From: Garcia nutans
Taxonomy: Eukaryota > Streptophyta > Magnoliopsida > Malpighiales > Euphorbiaceae
Length of the DNA stretch: 64,000 bases
Assembly (NCBI GenBank): GCA_947685225.1
Contig: CANTUV010000033.1
Coordinates: 52,987,001-53,051,000, forward strand
Direction: 5' to 3'
Position numbers and translations under genes: made by a program. Every line of letters starts with the position of its first letter. The stretch's first letter is position 1. This document shows, one piece after another, positions 12,937 through 25,322 of the stretch. The notes beneath the pieces are model-generated. The model was not told the DNA's origin and did no database searches. It saw nothing but the letters and a program-made list of their open reading frames with translations.

Positions 12937-15219
12937 TTTCAGTAACAAAATATACAAAAATCAAAATCTATCAGAAACCGACGACGGTATTCTCATGGAC
13001 TCCAGCAAAATTAGACGAAATGAACATCCTTGGTTTCGGTAATTTTGCGAATCGAAATCTAAAATTGAAATCAAGACTTTTCCTATTTGAAAAGAAATTT
13101 AATGAAATTCCATTTATTAGGGTTTGGTTTGGTGAGTGTGAACATGAAAAAGGAAAAAATTGCAGAGACAAACGACAGGTGTAATGGAAGCAAACGACAG
13201 GGAAAAAACACAATTTTTTTTCGAAAAATAAATTTGGGGAGAGTTCTTAAGAACAGGTGGCTTTGAAGAAGGGATCCAAACTGGCATTAATTCACCGGAT
13301 TGGCGTCGATTATTTTTTTTTTTTTGTAGTATGTACTTATGGGCTAACCTTTTTGTTATTTATTATTAATAGGATCAAAACTCTTTTAAAATATCTATAA
13401 ATATTTAAAAAATAATAAATAAATAATATATTTACTATATTATTACATCATAAATTATATTTTTTTATTTTATTTTTAACTCATATAATAAAAAATAGAT
13501 CGATAGATTAATAGATATATAAATAAATAGTTATAACATATAAATAAAGTGTTAAATTTATAATTATTTTATAAAAATAGCACATTAAAAAAAAACTAAA
13601 TCTATATTATATATTTTATTTTTTAATATATTTAATATATATAAATTTTTATTATTAATTTTTATTTGAAACCTATAGGTATGCATATTAACGAATTTTT
13701 TTTACTCATTTTTTACTATATTATGAATAATATAAATAATATTTTTTTTGCTATTTTTACTATATCATAAATAGTATTTTATATAAATAGTAAATGATAA
13801 ATTTGATATTTTATTGTTTTAATTTTAAATATATATTATAAAAAAGAGTAAATTTAATATTTTATCATATTATAAATATATTTTTTTTTGCATATTGTTG
13901 CATGAATAGTAAAGAGTAAATTTAATATTTTACTTTTTAATTTTAAATATACTATATAAAAAGGATAAATTTTATATTTTACTGAAGTATGAACAATATT
14001 TTTTTATTTTAATTTTAAATTATAAGATAAATTATTATTATTATTTTAAAAAAAATCTTATTTAAGTCCAAAATATATATATTTTACTAATAAAAAATTA
14101 TTAAAACTAATTATAAAAAAATTAAATAATTTTATTGACTGAATATATATGTATTCAGCCTAAATAAATACATCTCATCTAAATAAATTTTTTATTTATT
14201 TCTACTCCCTCTATATTTATTTTCTTTATTACTTTCAATAGTAGTAGTATTACGAGTATTTCTTTTTTATTATTATTATTATTTTTTATTTCGTCGAGTG
14301 GGAGCTCAAAGCTCATTTTAAGCCGTGCGAAGTTATTGTTGTGTTTTTATATTGTATATTTTATATAAAACAAAAATTCTCGTATTTTCATATAAATGAA
14401 AAGTTTAATAGGTTAATGGGAAACTTAAAAAGGATAATTCTTATTGTGATATTCTCTTAAAAAAAAGGATAATTCTCATCATAAAATTTAAGATATGAAA
14501 ATTTTAATATTTATCAATAGAATTTAATTTAAATTAATTCTATTAATAAAATGTAATGATAAAATTCTTATTTATCTTAATATATGTTAACATGCTTAAT
14601 TTTATTGTTATTCAAGATAATTAAAAATAATGCTTTAGTGTTAATTTTAATGTCTTATTGAATGATAAATAATATTACCTTTTTTCTTTAAAAAATTGAC
14701 GAATAAAAATATATGATAAATAAATTAAATTATTATAAAATCTTTTTTATTATTTAAAAAAATATTGTTTAAGCCAAAATAATATAATCATTAACTATTA
14801 TATATTTTTAAATATAAAAATTAATAAAAATAAATTTTAAATAAAAAACATTGGATTTTTAAAAAGTAGTATAGATTTTCTTTTAACAGGCATGAGAAAT
14901 CAATCAACAGAAATAGGAAGTGACTTGATAAATTTAATTATTAAAAGAAATTTGTTTACAACAATCTAATTTTATTTAGGGAAAATAGTCTATAAAAATT
15001 TATTTTTTAAAAAAATTCACATTTTTATGTTTAGTAGAAATAGAAATTCATCTAATATTATATATTTTCAATTTTATATAATTAATTATATTTAAATTAA
15101 ATTCCATTCATAATTGACAAATGTTATTCATGAATTACTAACTCCAGAAGGACACAAATTATTCAAGTAAAAGTCAGTGAAATTATATGTTTAAATAAAT
15201 TCATAAATAATTTGAAATA
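12937..15219. other. Intergenic region upstream of the nucleotidyltransferase gene
   Basis: 12937-13300 holds the probable 5' UTR and promoter of the minus-strand gene; a TGGGCT motif (site II type) occurs at 13340-13345. From about 13360 the DNA becomes extremely AT-rich and contains a diverged tandem array (about 13690-14035). I see no coding region. Confidence 0.55.
13690..14035. repeat. Diverged AT-rich tandem array, period about 117 bp
   Basis: An alternating A/B pattern repeats. The phrase TAAATTTAATATTTTA or a close variant starts near 13799, 13850, 13917 and 13966. The segments between are alternately a TTTTAATTTTAAATATA block and a TATTATAAATA...GTAAAGAG block. The composite period is 116-118 bp over about three copies. 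Confidence 0.5.
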
Positions 15220-15392
15220 TGTTGAAAAATAAAGGAAGATGCAAGAGACAAGAGACAAGAGGACAAGAAAAATATAGACTAAGAGATATGAGCGTAGTAT
15301 TAAACTGATGGGGAACTCCTCTATTTATAGAGTAGAAACTCTAATACATGTATGGATTGTGGGACCCAATAAACATTCATTTATTTATAACA
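15220..15392 (-). repeat. 3' LTR of the copia element (173 bp)
   Basis: Matches the LTR at 20910-21082 over its whole length with scattered substitutions. The minus-strand ends are TGTTAT and CAACA. The LTR is short for the class. It contains a CTATTTATAGAG-like block (around 15320) that reads as a TATA-box candidate on either strand. Confidence 0.93.
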
Positions 15393-15401
15393 CTCCCCCT
15401 T
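15393..15401 (-). other. Polypurine tract next to the 3' LTR
   Basis: On the minus strand AAGGGGGAG lies immediately before the TGTTAT start of the 3' LTR. This is the position and composition expected for plus-strand DNA priming. A second similar tract (GAGGGGGAG) lies at 15542-15550. Confidence 0.85.
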
Positions 15402-15559
15402 GAATGTCTTAAAAATATTTATAAAAATATTACTAACTACATGAATACGCGATAACATACCGCCTCATTAAAAACCTTTACAAGGAAAAACCCAATGGGA
15501 TAAAAATCTTGAAAGGAAAAAAGAGTGCAGTGCGTATTCTACTCCCCCTCATGAAGACA

Positions 15560-18500
15560 TTACTTGAAATCTTTGAGTCTGCGCATTCCGATTTTGTACA
15601 CCAATTTCTCAAAACTTGGTGTAGGAAGCGACTTCGTGAATAAATCGGCAAGATTGTCACTTGAGCGAATTTGTTGAACATCAATATCACCATTCTTTTG
15701 AAGATCGTGAGTGAAGAAGAATTTTGGTAAAATATGCTTTGTTCTATCCCCTTTAATAAATCATTCTTTTAACTGGTGTATACATGCAGCATTATCTTCA
15801 TATAAAACTGTTGGGAGTTCTTTTTTAGGATATTGACCACATGTACCTCGAACATATTGAATTACTGATCTCAACCAAACACATTCTCGATTTCCTTCAT
15901 GGATGGCCAAAATCTCTGCATGGTTAGAAGAAGTAGCAGCAATAGTCTGTTTTGTAGATCGTCATGATATAGCTGTACCTCCACATGTAAATAAGTAACC
16001 TATTTGAGATCTACCATTATGTGGATCTGATAAATATCATGCATCTGCATAACCAATCAAAACTGACTTTGATGTGTTAGCATAAAATAAACCCAAGTCC
16101 ATTGTACCACGAAGATATCGAATAATATGTTTAACTCCATTCCAATGTCTTCGTGTTGGTGAAGAACTATATCTTGCTAATAAGTTTACTGCAAATGCTA
16201 TATCAGGTCGAGTATGACTAGCAAGATATGTTAATGCTCCTATTGCACTAAGATATGGTACTTCTGAACCAAGAAGTTTTTCATCATCTTCTCGAGGTCG
16301 AAAATGATCTTTTTTCTCATCAAGCGACCTTACAACCATTGGAGAATTTAATGGATGTGCTTTGTCCATATAAAACCGCTTTAACACCTTGGCTATATAT
16401 GTGGATTGATGGACTAAAATACCATCTGCAATATGCTCAATTTGCAAGCCAAGACAAAACTTTGTCTTTCCGAGATCTTTCATTTCAAATTCTTTTTTCA
16501 ATAAATCCACAGTTTTAGATATCTCTTTTGAAGTTCCAATGATATTTAGATCATCAACATAGGCAGCAACAGTGGTAAATCCGGATCCAAATCTTTTGAT
16601 AAAAACACATGGACATATAGCATCATTTTTATAGCCCTCTTTAATTAAATATTCACTAAGACGATTATACCACATTCGTCCAGATTGTTTTAATCCATAG
16701 AGAGCTTTATTCAACTTAATGGAATAAACTTCTCAAAAATTTAACTTTTGTACTTCAGGCAACTTAAATCCTTCAGGAACTTTCATATAAATATCTTTGT
16801 CAAGTGAGCCATACAGATAGGCAGTCACAACATCCATTAAATGCATTTCAAGACTTTCATGAATTGCCAAACTTATTAAATATCTTAGTGTAATTACATC
16901 CACTACAGGAGAATATGTATTCTCATAGTCAATGCCAGGTTTTTGTGAAAAATCTTGGGCAACAAGTCTTGCTTTGTATCTCATAATTTCATTAGTTTCA
17001 TTTCGCTTCCGTACAAAAACTCATTTATATCCCACTGGCTTGATATTCATTGGCGTTTGGACAACAGGTCCAAAAACTTTACGCTTTTCAAGGGATTTCA
17101 ATTCAGCCTCAATTGCATCTTTCCATTTTGGCCAATCAACTATGCGTCCACATTCATCAATAGACTTAGGTTCAAGATCTTCGTCTTCTTTTACAATATC
17201 TAGCGCTATATTGTATGCAAATATTTCGTCGACGTTTACTTGGCTTCGATTCCATTTTTTACCAGACACGACATAATTTATTGAGATCTCATCATTTTCA
17301 ATATTTTCAGGTAACTGAGTTTCTTCTGGAAACTTTTCCACAATGTCAAGTGTCTTCTCAAAAAATTGCTCTTCTAAAGCATTTTCTCCAGAAATTTGGT
17401 CATTTTGAACATTCGCTCCTTTTCTTTTTCTATGATTTTTATCCTTGGAACTGATTGGTCTACCACGTTTTTGGCGTGCAATAGACTCACTAGCTTGGAC
17501 AACTTGTCCTTCAGGGACTACAATTCTAACAGGAGCATTTTCAGCTGGAACATAAGATTTAGTTACTCTTTTTGGATCAGTAAATGAATCTGGCAATTGA
17601 CTTGCTACATTTTGTAAATGAATTATCTTTTGAACTTCTAATTCGCATTGCCCAATGCGATGATCCATATGAGATAATGATAATTCTTTCTAACTAATCT
17701 GTTTTTCCAACTATTTATTTTCTCCCCCTAATGCTGGGGAAACTGACTCATCAAAATGACAATCAGCAAATCTAGCCGTAAATAAATCTCCAGTTAAAGG
17801 CTCTAAATATTTAATTATTGATGGAGATTCATACCCAACATATATCCTTAACCTCCTTTGAGGGCCCATCTTTGTGCGTTGTGGTGGAGCAATTGGAACA
17901 TAAACCACACATCCAAAAATTCAAAGATGGGAAAGATTTGGTTCCTGACTCAAAACCAATTGTAGATGGGAGAATTTATGATAATTTGTTGGCCTGATGC
18001 GAATAAGTGATGCTGCATGTAATATAGCATGTCCCCAAGCAGAAACAGAAAGTTTTGTTTTTATCAGTAATGGCCTTGCAATTAATTGCAATCTTTTAAT
18101 GAATGATTCTGCCATACCATTTTGAGTGTGAACATGAGCAACATGATGTTCAACTTTAATTCCAATTGACATGCAGTAATCATTAAAGGCTCAAGATGTA
18201 AATTCACCAGCATTATCCAAACGAATTGTTTTAATAGAATAATCTGAAAATTGAGCTCTTAAACGAATTATTTGAGCAAGCAATCTCAAAAATACCAAAT
18301 TTCGAGTTGATAATAAGCAAACATGTGACCATCTTGAGGATGCATCAATTAGGACCATAAAATATCTAAATGGTCCACAAGGTGGATGAATTGATCCACA
18401 AACATCTCCATGTATGCGTTCTAAAAACGCTAGTAATTCAATTTGAATTTTACTAGGCGATGGCCTAATAATCAACTTTCCTTGAGAAAAGCTGGACAAA

Positions 18501-19080
18501 AAAATTCATTTGATTGAAGAATCTTTTGGTTCTTCAATGGATGTCCACATGAAGATTCTATAATTTTTTGCATCATTATTGATCCAGGATGACCTAATCA
18601 ATCATGCCAAATAATAAATGCACCTGGATTTGTAAACTTCTGGTTTACAACCATATTAATTTCAATTGTGCGAATACAAGTATAGTATAAACCAGAGAAA
18701 ACTGCAGGTAGTTCCTCTAATACACATTTTTTGTTTGATATGGTATTTGTAATACAAAGAAATTCTTTAGTATTCATATCTTTTGTCTCAATATGATATC
18801 CATTTAGGCGAATATATTTAAAACTTAATAAATTTCTGTGAGACAATGGAGAATATAATGCACCATTAATATTAATAATCGTTCCCCTTGGAAGTATTAT
18901 AATTGCTCTTCCAAAGCTTTTAATAATTCTTTTCCTTCCAGATATAGTATGAACAAATTTTTCTCCCATTTTCAATTGGAAAAAGTATTTTCTATCTTTA
19001 AGAATCATGTGCATTGATGCACTATCAGCAATACACAAATCTCGATTTTCTTTTTCCACTAAAGTTTGTGTAGCATCCAT
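15560..19080 (-). pseudogene. Copia pol (protease-integrase-RT-RNase H), inactivated
   Basis: Starts at an ATG at 19080 (MDATQ). Domains in order: an aspartic protease motif (CIADSAS) just after the start; the integrase core with GDVCG, RLDNAGEF and the QNGMAESF glutamate region; a reverse transcriptase with DVVTAYLYGSLDKDIYMKVPEGF-like residues; the YVDD box (AAYVDDLNIIG); and RNase H ending in LADLFTKSLPTPSFEKL near 15600. In-frame stops break it. One replaces the Trp of the GYKWVF segment and another replaces the Arg of the SREVYSIKL segment; both residues are intact in the neighbouring copy. Both changes are G-to-A or C-to-T. The frame is therefore a relic. Confidence 0.9.
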
Positions 19081-19257
19081 AATGTCTTCACAAAAATATA
19101 AGAAGCAAATTAATATAATACTTAAAAAAATATAAAATGTTACAAGTTTAAAATAAAAACATAATAAAGTAAAATCCAAATAATTATAAAAGTTCAATAC
19201 AAAATATGATAGAAATATTCATAAAGGAAAATAAAATTGAATAATCAAAAACTAAAC

Positions 19258-20336
19258 TTAAGCATCAAGATTGCCATTGCCAACTAAATGATCAATATTT
19301 CCATTTGGGTCTGAGAAGAAATCAGCAACATCAAGATGGATGACATCAATCGCAGTATCATCTAGCCCATCATTGTAGGAAAAATTTGTCTCAATATTCT
19401 TTCCTCCATTTTTCAAAGATGCTTGATAAAGATCAACAAGATGTCTTGGCGTACGACATGTACGTATCCAATGTCCTTTTTCACCACATCGATGACAACT
19501 AACATTAGAAGATGGATTAGATTCATTATTCTCATTAGTTCTTTTTCTTTCATTATTCTTCCCATTTTTATGATATGGTGTATTTCTATAACCACCACGA
19601 CTACCATTGCGATTGCCACGAGAGTTATTTCGACCACGACCTCGTCCACGGCGATTATACTCTTATCTATGCCCATATGAAATTGCATTCGCTTCAGGGA
19701 ATGCCATAGATTTATTTAAGTGGGCTTGGCTTCCATTCACTTCAGGGAATGGAGCAGATCCAGTTGGGTGAGCTTCATGATTTCTCATCAATAATTCATT
19801 ATTTTGCTCAGCCACAAGAAGACAAGCAATTAATTCAGAATACTTTTTAAAGCCTTTTTCACGATATTGTTGTTGTAAAACAACATTCGAAGCATGAAAA
19901 GTAGAGAATATTTTCTCTAATAGGTCATGATCAGTAATATTCTCTCCACATAACTTTATTTGAGAGCTAATTCTAAAAAAATGGCAGAATTAAATTCGCT
20001 TACAGATTTAAAATCTTACAATCGCAGATGCATCCACTCATAACGAGCTTTTGGGAGAATAACAGTTTTCTGGTGATCATACCTTTCTTTCAAATTATTT
20101 CAAAGAACAAAAGGGTTTTTAATAGTCAAATATTCAGTTTTCAATCCCTCATGTATATGATGGCGGAGAAAAATCATCGCCTTTGCTCGATCTTGATTTG
20201 ATGCTTGATTTCCTTCCTTAATAGTGTCACCAAGACCCTTAGCATCTAGATGGATTTCAGCATCCAAAATCCATGATAAATAATTCTTGCCCGAAATATC
20301 AAGGGCTGCAAACTCGAGTTTCGTAATATTTTCCAT
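19258..20336 (-). pseudogene. Copia gag, frameshifted
   Basis: Starts at an ATG at 20336 (MENITKLEFAALD), with an N-terminal Gag domain (GKNYLSWILDAEIHLDAKGL). The nucleic-acid-binding end has an Asn/Arg/Gly-rich stretch and a zinc-knuckle region near 19480; there the first Cys and the His/Cys spacing fit CX2CX4HX4C. The total length is not a multiple of three. Relative to the neighbouring copy there are two extra bases in an A-run near 19978, which shifts the frame, and further stops follow the PFVL and YGHR segments. It ends about 180 bp before the pol ATG, with an AT-rich stop-containing spacer between. Confidence 0.85.
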
Positions 20337-20895
20337 GCTTAAAAAAATAAAAAATAATAAATAAATAAATAAAATAAAATATACTCATATTAGATAACAC
20401 TATAATATAAAAACATAATATATATAAAAAAACATAAAATAAAGTAAAACGTATGAATGTTAATAGTTACGGAATATTTGTTCCAAACTCATTAAAACAG
20501 ATTACAAAAATCTAAATTTTTAGTTTGAACATCGCTGGTATGATATAAATAAGACAAAATATATGTGTTAAACTTTGACAATACCCAATAAAACAACAAA
20601 TTGGATTTCTATCCAAGATAACGTGGAATTGATTACAAAGTAACAATAATAATAATAAAATATGATGTATATAATCATACTGATATAATAATATTTGGAT
20701 AATGGGTAATCATTAAAATTGAAAACGAATTGGCATAAGAAACATTAACATTGAGAAACGAATCGAAATCTCATCCCAGATCCAATGCAAAAAAAAAAAA
20801 ATTATATCATGCCGATTAAAACACAAAGTAAGTTTAAAAGAATTATTCACAACCATGAGATTACCTTACACCGAAGCAACCTTAAACCAAAACAA

Positions 20896-20907
20896 TCGTG
20901 CTGATAA
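20896..20907 (-). other. Candidate tRNA primer-binding site
   Basis: The minus strand reads TTATCAGCACGA two bases after the CAACA end of the 5' LTR, which is where the minus-strand primer binds. I cannot say which tRNA it matches; it shares only TATCAG with the usual initiator-Met site. Confidence 0.6.
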
Positions 20908-20909
20908 CG

Positions 20910-21082
20910 TGTTGAAAAATAAAGAAAGAGGCAAGAGACAAGAGAGAAGAGGACAAGAAGAATGTAGACTAAGAGATATGAGCGTAGTATTAAACTGATG
21001 GAAAACTTCTCTATTTATAGAGTAGAAACCCTAAAACATGTATGGATTGTGGGACCCAATAGACATTCATTTATTTATAACA
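20910..21082 (-). repeat. 5' LTR of the copia element (173 bp)
   Basis: Same length and ends as the LTR at 15220-15392, differing at scattered positions. Immediately to the right (21083 on) the expected host flank is missing. In its place is an inverted copy of the element's own leader. Confidence 0.93.
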
Positions 21083-21085
21083 CTA

Positions 21086-21150
21086 TTATCGGCACGATTG
21101 CTTTGGTTTAAGGTTGCTTCGGTGTAAGGTAATCTCATGGTTGTGAATAA
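21086..21150 (+). repeat. Inverted copy of the copia leader (65 bp)
   Basis: This is the reverse complement of 20843-20907 with two mismatches by eye. It reads from the primer-binding site into the leader on the plus strand. The two arms flank the 173 bp LTR symmetrically, with a 178 bp spacer. After 21150 the match stops. A further 14 bp (21182-21195) repeats, in the same plus-strand sense, the pol end seen on the minus strand at 15548-15561. Confidence 0.9.
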
Positions 21151-21198
21151 ATGGGAAGATATTAGTCATAATTTTATGGAGAATGTCTTCATGAGAAT

Positions 21199-24100
21199 GT
21201 ACCTCCACATGTAAATAAGTAACCTATTTGAGATCTACCATTATGTGGATCTGATAAATATCCTGCATCTGCATAACCAATCAAAACTGACTTTGATGTG
21301 TTAGCATAAAATAAACCCAAGTCCATTGTACCACGAAGATATCGAAGAATATGTTTAACTCCATTCCAATGTCTTCGTGTTGGTGAAGAACTATATCTTG
21401 CTAATAAGTTTACTGCAAATGCTATATCAGGTCGAGTATGACTAGCAAGATATGTCAATGCTCCTATTGCACTAAGATATGGTACTTCTGGACCAAGAAG
21501 TTTTTCATCATCTTCTCGAGGTCGAAAATGATATTTTTTCTCATCAAGCGACCTTACAACCATTGGAGAATTTAATGGATGTGCTTTGTCCATATAAAAC
21601 CGCTTTAACACCTTGGCTATATATGTGGATTGATGGACTAAAATACCATATGCAATATGCTCAATTTGCAAGACAAGACAAAACTTTGTCTTTCCGAGAT
21701 CTTTCATTTCAAATTCTTTTTTCAATAAATCCACAGTTTTAGATATCTCTTCTGAAGTTCCAATGATATTTAGATCATCAACATAGACAGCAACAATGGT
21801 AAATCCGGATCCAAATCTTTTGATAAAAACACATGGACATATAGCATCATTTTTATAGCCCTCTTTCATTAAATATTCATTAAGACGATTATACCACATT
21901 CGCCCAGATTGTTTTAATCCATAGAGAATGTTATTCAACTTAATGGAATAAACTTCTCGAGAATTTAACTTTTGTGCTTCATGCAACTTAAATCCTTCAG
22001 GAACTTTCATATAGATATCTTTGTCAAGTGAGCCATACAGATAGGCAGTCACAACATCCATTAAATGCATTTCAAGACTTTCATGAATTGCCAAACTTAT
22101 TAAATATCTTAGTGTAATTACATCCACCACAGGAGAATATGTATTCTCATAGTCAATGCCAAATTTTTGTGAAAAACCTTGGGCAACAAGTCTTGCTTTG
22201 TATCTCACAATTTCATTAGTTTCATTTCGCTTTCGTACAAAAACCCATTTATATCCCACTGGCTTGATATTCATTAGCGTTTGGACAACAGGTCCAAAAA
22301 CTTTATGCTTTTCAAGGGATTTCAATTCAGCCTCAATTGCATCTTTCCATTTTGGCCAATCAATTCTGCGTCTACATTCATCAACAGGCTTAGGTTCAAG
22401 ATCCTCGTATTCTTTTACAATATCTAGCGCTATATTGTATGCAAATATTTCATCGATGTTTACTTGGCTTCGATTCCATTTTTGACCAGACACGACATAA
22501 TTTACTAAGATCTCATCATTTTCAATATTTTCAGGTACCTGAGTTTCTTTTGAAAACTTTTCCACAATGTCAAGTGTCTTCTCAAAAAATTGCTCTTCAA
22601 GAGCATTTTCTCCAAAAATTTGGTCATTTTGAACATTCGCTCCTTTTCTTTTTCTAGGATTTTTATCCTTGGAACCAATTGGTCTACCATATTTTTGGCG
22701 TACAATAGACTCACTAGCTTGGGCAACTTGTTTTTCAGGGACTACAATTATAACAAGAGCATTTTCAGCTGGAACATAAGATTTAGTTACTCTTTTTGGA
22801 TCAGTAAATGAATCTGGCAATTGACTTGCTACATTTTGTAAATGAATTATCTTTTGAACTTCTAATTCACATTGCCCAGTGCGAGGATCCATATGAGATA
22901 AAGATAATTCTTTCTAACTAATATGTTTTTCCAACTGTTTATTTTCTCTCCCTAATGCTGGGAAAACTGACTCATCAAAATGACAATAAGCAAATCTAGC
23001 CGTAAATAAATCACCATTTAAAGGCTCTAAATATTTAATTATTGATGGAGATTCATACCCAACATATATCCCTAACCTCCTTTGAGGGCCCATCTTTGTG
23101 CGTTGTGCTGAAGCAATTGGAACATAAACCGCACATCCAAAAATTCAAAGATGGGAAAGATTTGGTTCCTGACCCAAAACCAATTGTAGAGGGGAGAATT
23201 TATGATAATTTGTTGGCCTGATGCGAATAAGTGATGCTGCATGTAATATAGCATGTCCCCAAGCAGAAACAGGAAGTTTTGTTTTTATCAGTAATGGCCT
23301 TGCAATTAATTGCAATCTTTTAATGAATGATTCTGCCATACCATTTTGAGTGTGAACATGAGCAACAGGATGTTCAACTTTAATTCCAATTGACATGCAG
23401 TAATCATTAAAGGCTCAAGATGTAAATTCACCAGCATTATCCAAACGAATTGTTTTAATAGAATAATCTGAAAATTGAGCTCTTAAACGAATTATTTGAG
23501 CAAGCAATCTCGAAAATACCAAATTTCGAGTTGATAATAAGCAAACATGTGACCATCTTAAGGATGCATCAATTAGGACCATAAAATATCTAAATGGTCC
23601 ACAAGGTGGATGAATTGGTCCACAAACATCTTCATGTATGTGTTATAAAAACGCTGGTAATTCAATTTGAATTTTACTAGGCGATGGCCTAATAATCAAC
23701 TTCCCTTGAGAACAAGCTGGACAAAAAAATTCATTTGATTGAAGAATCTTTTGGTTCTTCAATGGATGTCCACATGAAGATTCTATAATTTTTCGCATCA
23801 TTATTGATCCAGGATGACCTAATCGATCATGCCAAATAATAAATGCACTTGGATTTGTAAACTTCTGGTTTACAACCATATTAATTTCAATTGTGCGAAT
23901 ACAAGTATAGTATAAACCAGTGGAAACTGCAGATAGTTCCTCTAATACACATTTTTTATTTGATATGGTACTTGTAATACAAAGAAATTCTTTAGTATCC
24001 ATATCTTTTGTCTCAATATAATATCTATTTAGGCGAATATCTTTAAAACTTAATAAATTTCTTTGAGACAATGGGGAATATAATGCACCATTAATATTAA

Positions 24101-24305
24101 TAATTGTTCCCCTTGGAAGTATTATACTTGCTCTTCCAGAGCCTTTAATAATTCTTTTCCTTCCAGATATAGTATGAACAAATTCTTCTCCCATTTTCAA
24201 TGGGGAAAAGTATTTTCTATCTTTAAGAATCGTGTGCGTTGATGCACTATCAGCAATACACAAATCTCGATTTTCTTTTTCCACTAAAGTTTGTGTAGCA
24301 TCCAT
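21199..24305 (-). pseudogene. Copia pol of the second copy, largely open in the RT half
   Basis: Starts at an ATG at 24305 (MDATQ) with the protease motif DSAST, then a GAG-pre-integrase region (HDRLGHPG). Integrase and reverse transcriptase follow. The last 567 codons (22892-21189) are one open frame covering the RT: KWVFVRKRNE, the SLDKDIYMKVPEGF block, the YVDD box, and the start of RNase H (YADAGYLSDPHNGRSQIGY). It is cut off at 21199 before RNase H is complete. Stops in the integrase part (for example near 22915 and 23415) separate it from the protease. In the RT it keeps residues that are mutated to stops in the other copy. Confidence 0.88.
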
Positions 24306-24482
24306 AATGTCTTCACAAAAATATAAGAAGCAAATTAATATAATACTTAAAAGAATATAAAATGTCACAAGTTTAAAATTAAAACATAATAACGTAAAAT
24401 CTAAATAATTATAAAAGTTCAATACAAAATATGATAGAAATATTCATAAAGGAAAATAAAATTGAATAATCAAAAACTAAAC

Positions 24483-25322
24483 TTAGGCATCAAGATTGCC
24501 ATTGCCAACTAAATGATCAATATTTTCATTTGGGTCTGAGAAGAAATCAGCAATATCAAGATGAGTGACATCAATCGTAGTATCATCTAGCCCATCATTG
24601 TAGGAAAAATTTGTCTCAATATTCTTTCCTCCATTTTTCAAAGATGCTTGATAAAGATCAACAAGATGTCTTGGCGTACGACATGTACGTAGCCAATGTC
24701 CTTTTTCACCACATCGATGACAACTAATATTAGAAGATGGATTAGATCCATTATTCTCATTAGTTCTTTTTCTTTCATCATTCTTCCTATTTTTATGATA
24801 TGGTGTATTTCTATAACCAACACGACTACCATTGCGATTGCCACGAGAGTTATTTCGACCACGACCTCGTCCACGACGATTATACTCTTGTCTATGCCCA
24901 TATGAAATTGCATTCACTTCAGGGAATGTCATAGATTTATTCAAGTGGGCTTGGCTTCCATTCACTTCAGGGAATGGAGCAAATCCAGTTGGGCGAGCTT
25001 CATGATTTCTCATCAATAATTCATTATTTTGCTTAGCCACAAGAAGATAAACAATTAATTCAGAATACTTTTTAAAGCCCTTTTCACGATATTGTTGTTA
25101 TAAAACAACATTCGAAGCATAAAAAGTAGATAATGTTTTCTCTAATAGGTCATGATTAGTAATATTCTCTCCACATAACTTTAGTTGAGAGCTAATTCTA
25201 AAAAGGGCAGAATTAAATTCGCTTACAGATTTAAAATCTTGCAATCGCAGATGCATCCATTCATAACGAGCTTTTGGGAGAATAACAATTTTCTGGTGAT
25301 CATATATTTCTTTCAAATTGTT
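24483..25322 (-). pseudogene. Copia gag of the second copy, 5' part deleted
   Basis: Lacks the first 80 or so codons found in the other copy. The remaining part has the central Gag region (YEWMHLRLQDFKSVSEFN), the Arg/Gly/Asn-rich linker (RRGRGRGRNNSRGNRNGSR) and an intact zinc knuckle (CHRCGEKGHWLRTC). It ends at TAA 24483-24485. A stop interrupts the frame near 25098. Confidence 0.85.

Larger units (their letters stand above)
15220..21082 (-). mobile_element. Ty1/copia LTR retrotransposon, full length but decayed
   Basis: Two 173 bp LTRs (15220-15392 and 20910-21082) in the same orientation begin TGTTAT and end CAACA when read on the minus strand. Between them, in minus-strand order, lie a primer-binding-like site, gag with a CCHC knuckle, protease, integrase, reverse transcriptase, RNase H and a polypurine tract. 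Integrase before reverse transcriptase is the copia order. gag and pol are interrupted by stops and frameshifts, so the element cannot move on its own. No target duplication is visible: the five bases outside the left LTR are AAATA, and those outside the right LTR are CTATT. The right end has been rearranged (see the inverted leader at 21086). Confidence 0.93.

Noticed and set aside
16255..16518. Plus-strand frames across both copia elements (also 16932-17276, 21479-21742, 22156-22485)
   Set aside because: They are antisense shadows of pol and recur in both copies only because the copies are similar.
15215..21087. A 5 bp target duplication for the copia element
   Set aside because: AAATA at the left and CTATT at the right do not match; the right flank is rearranged.
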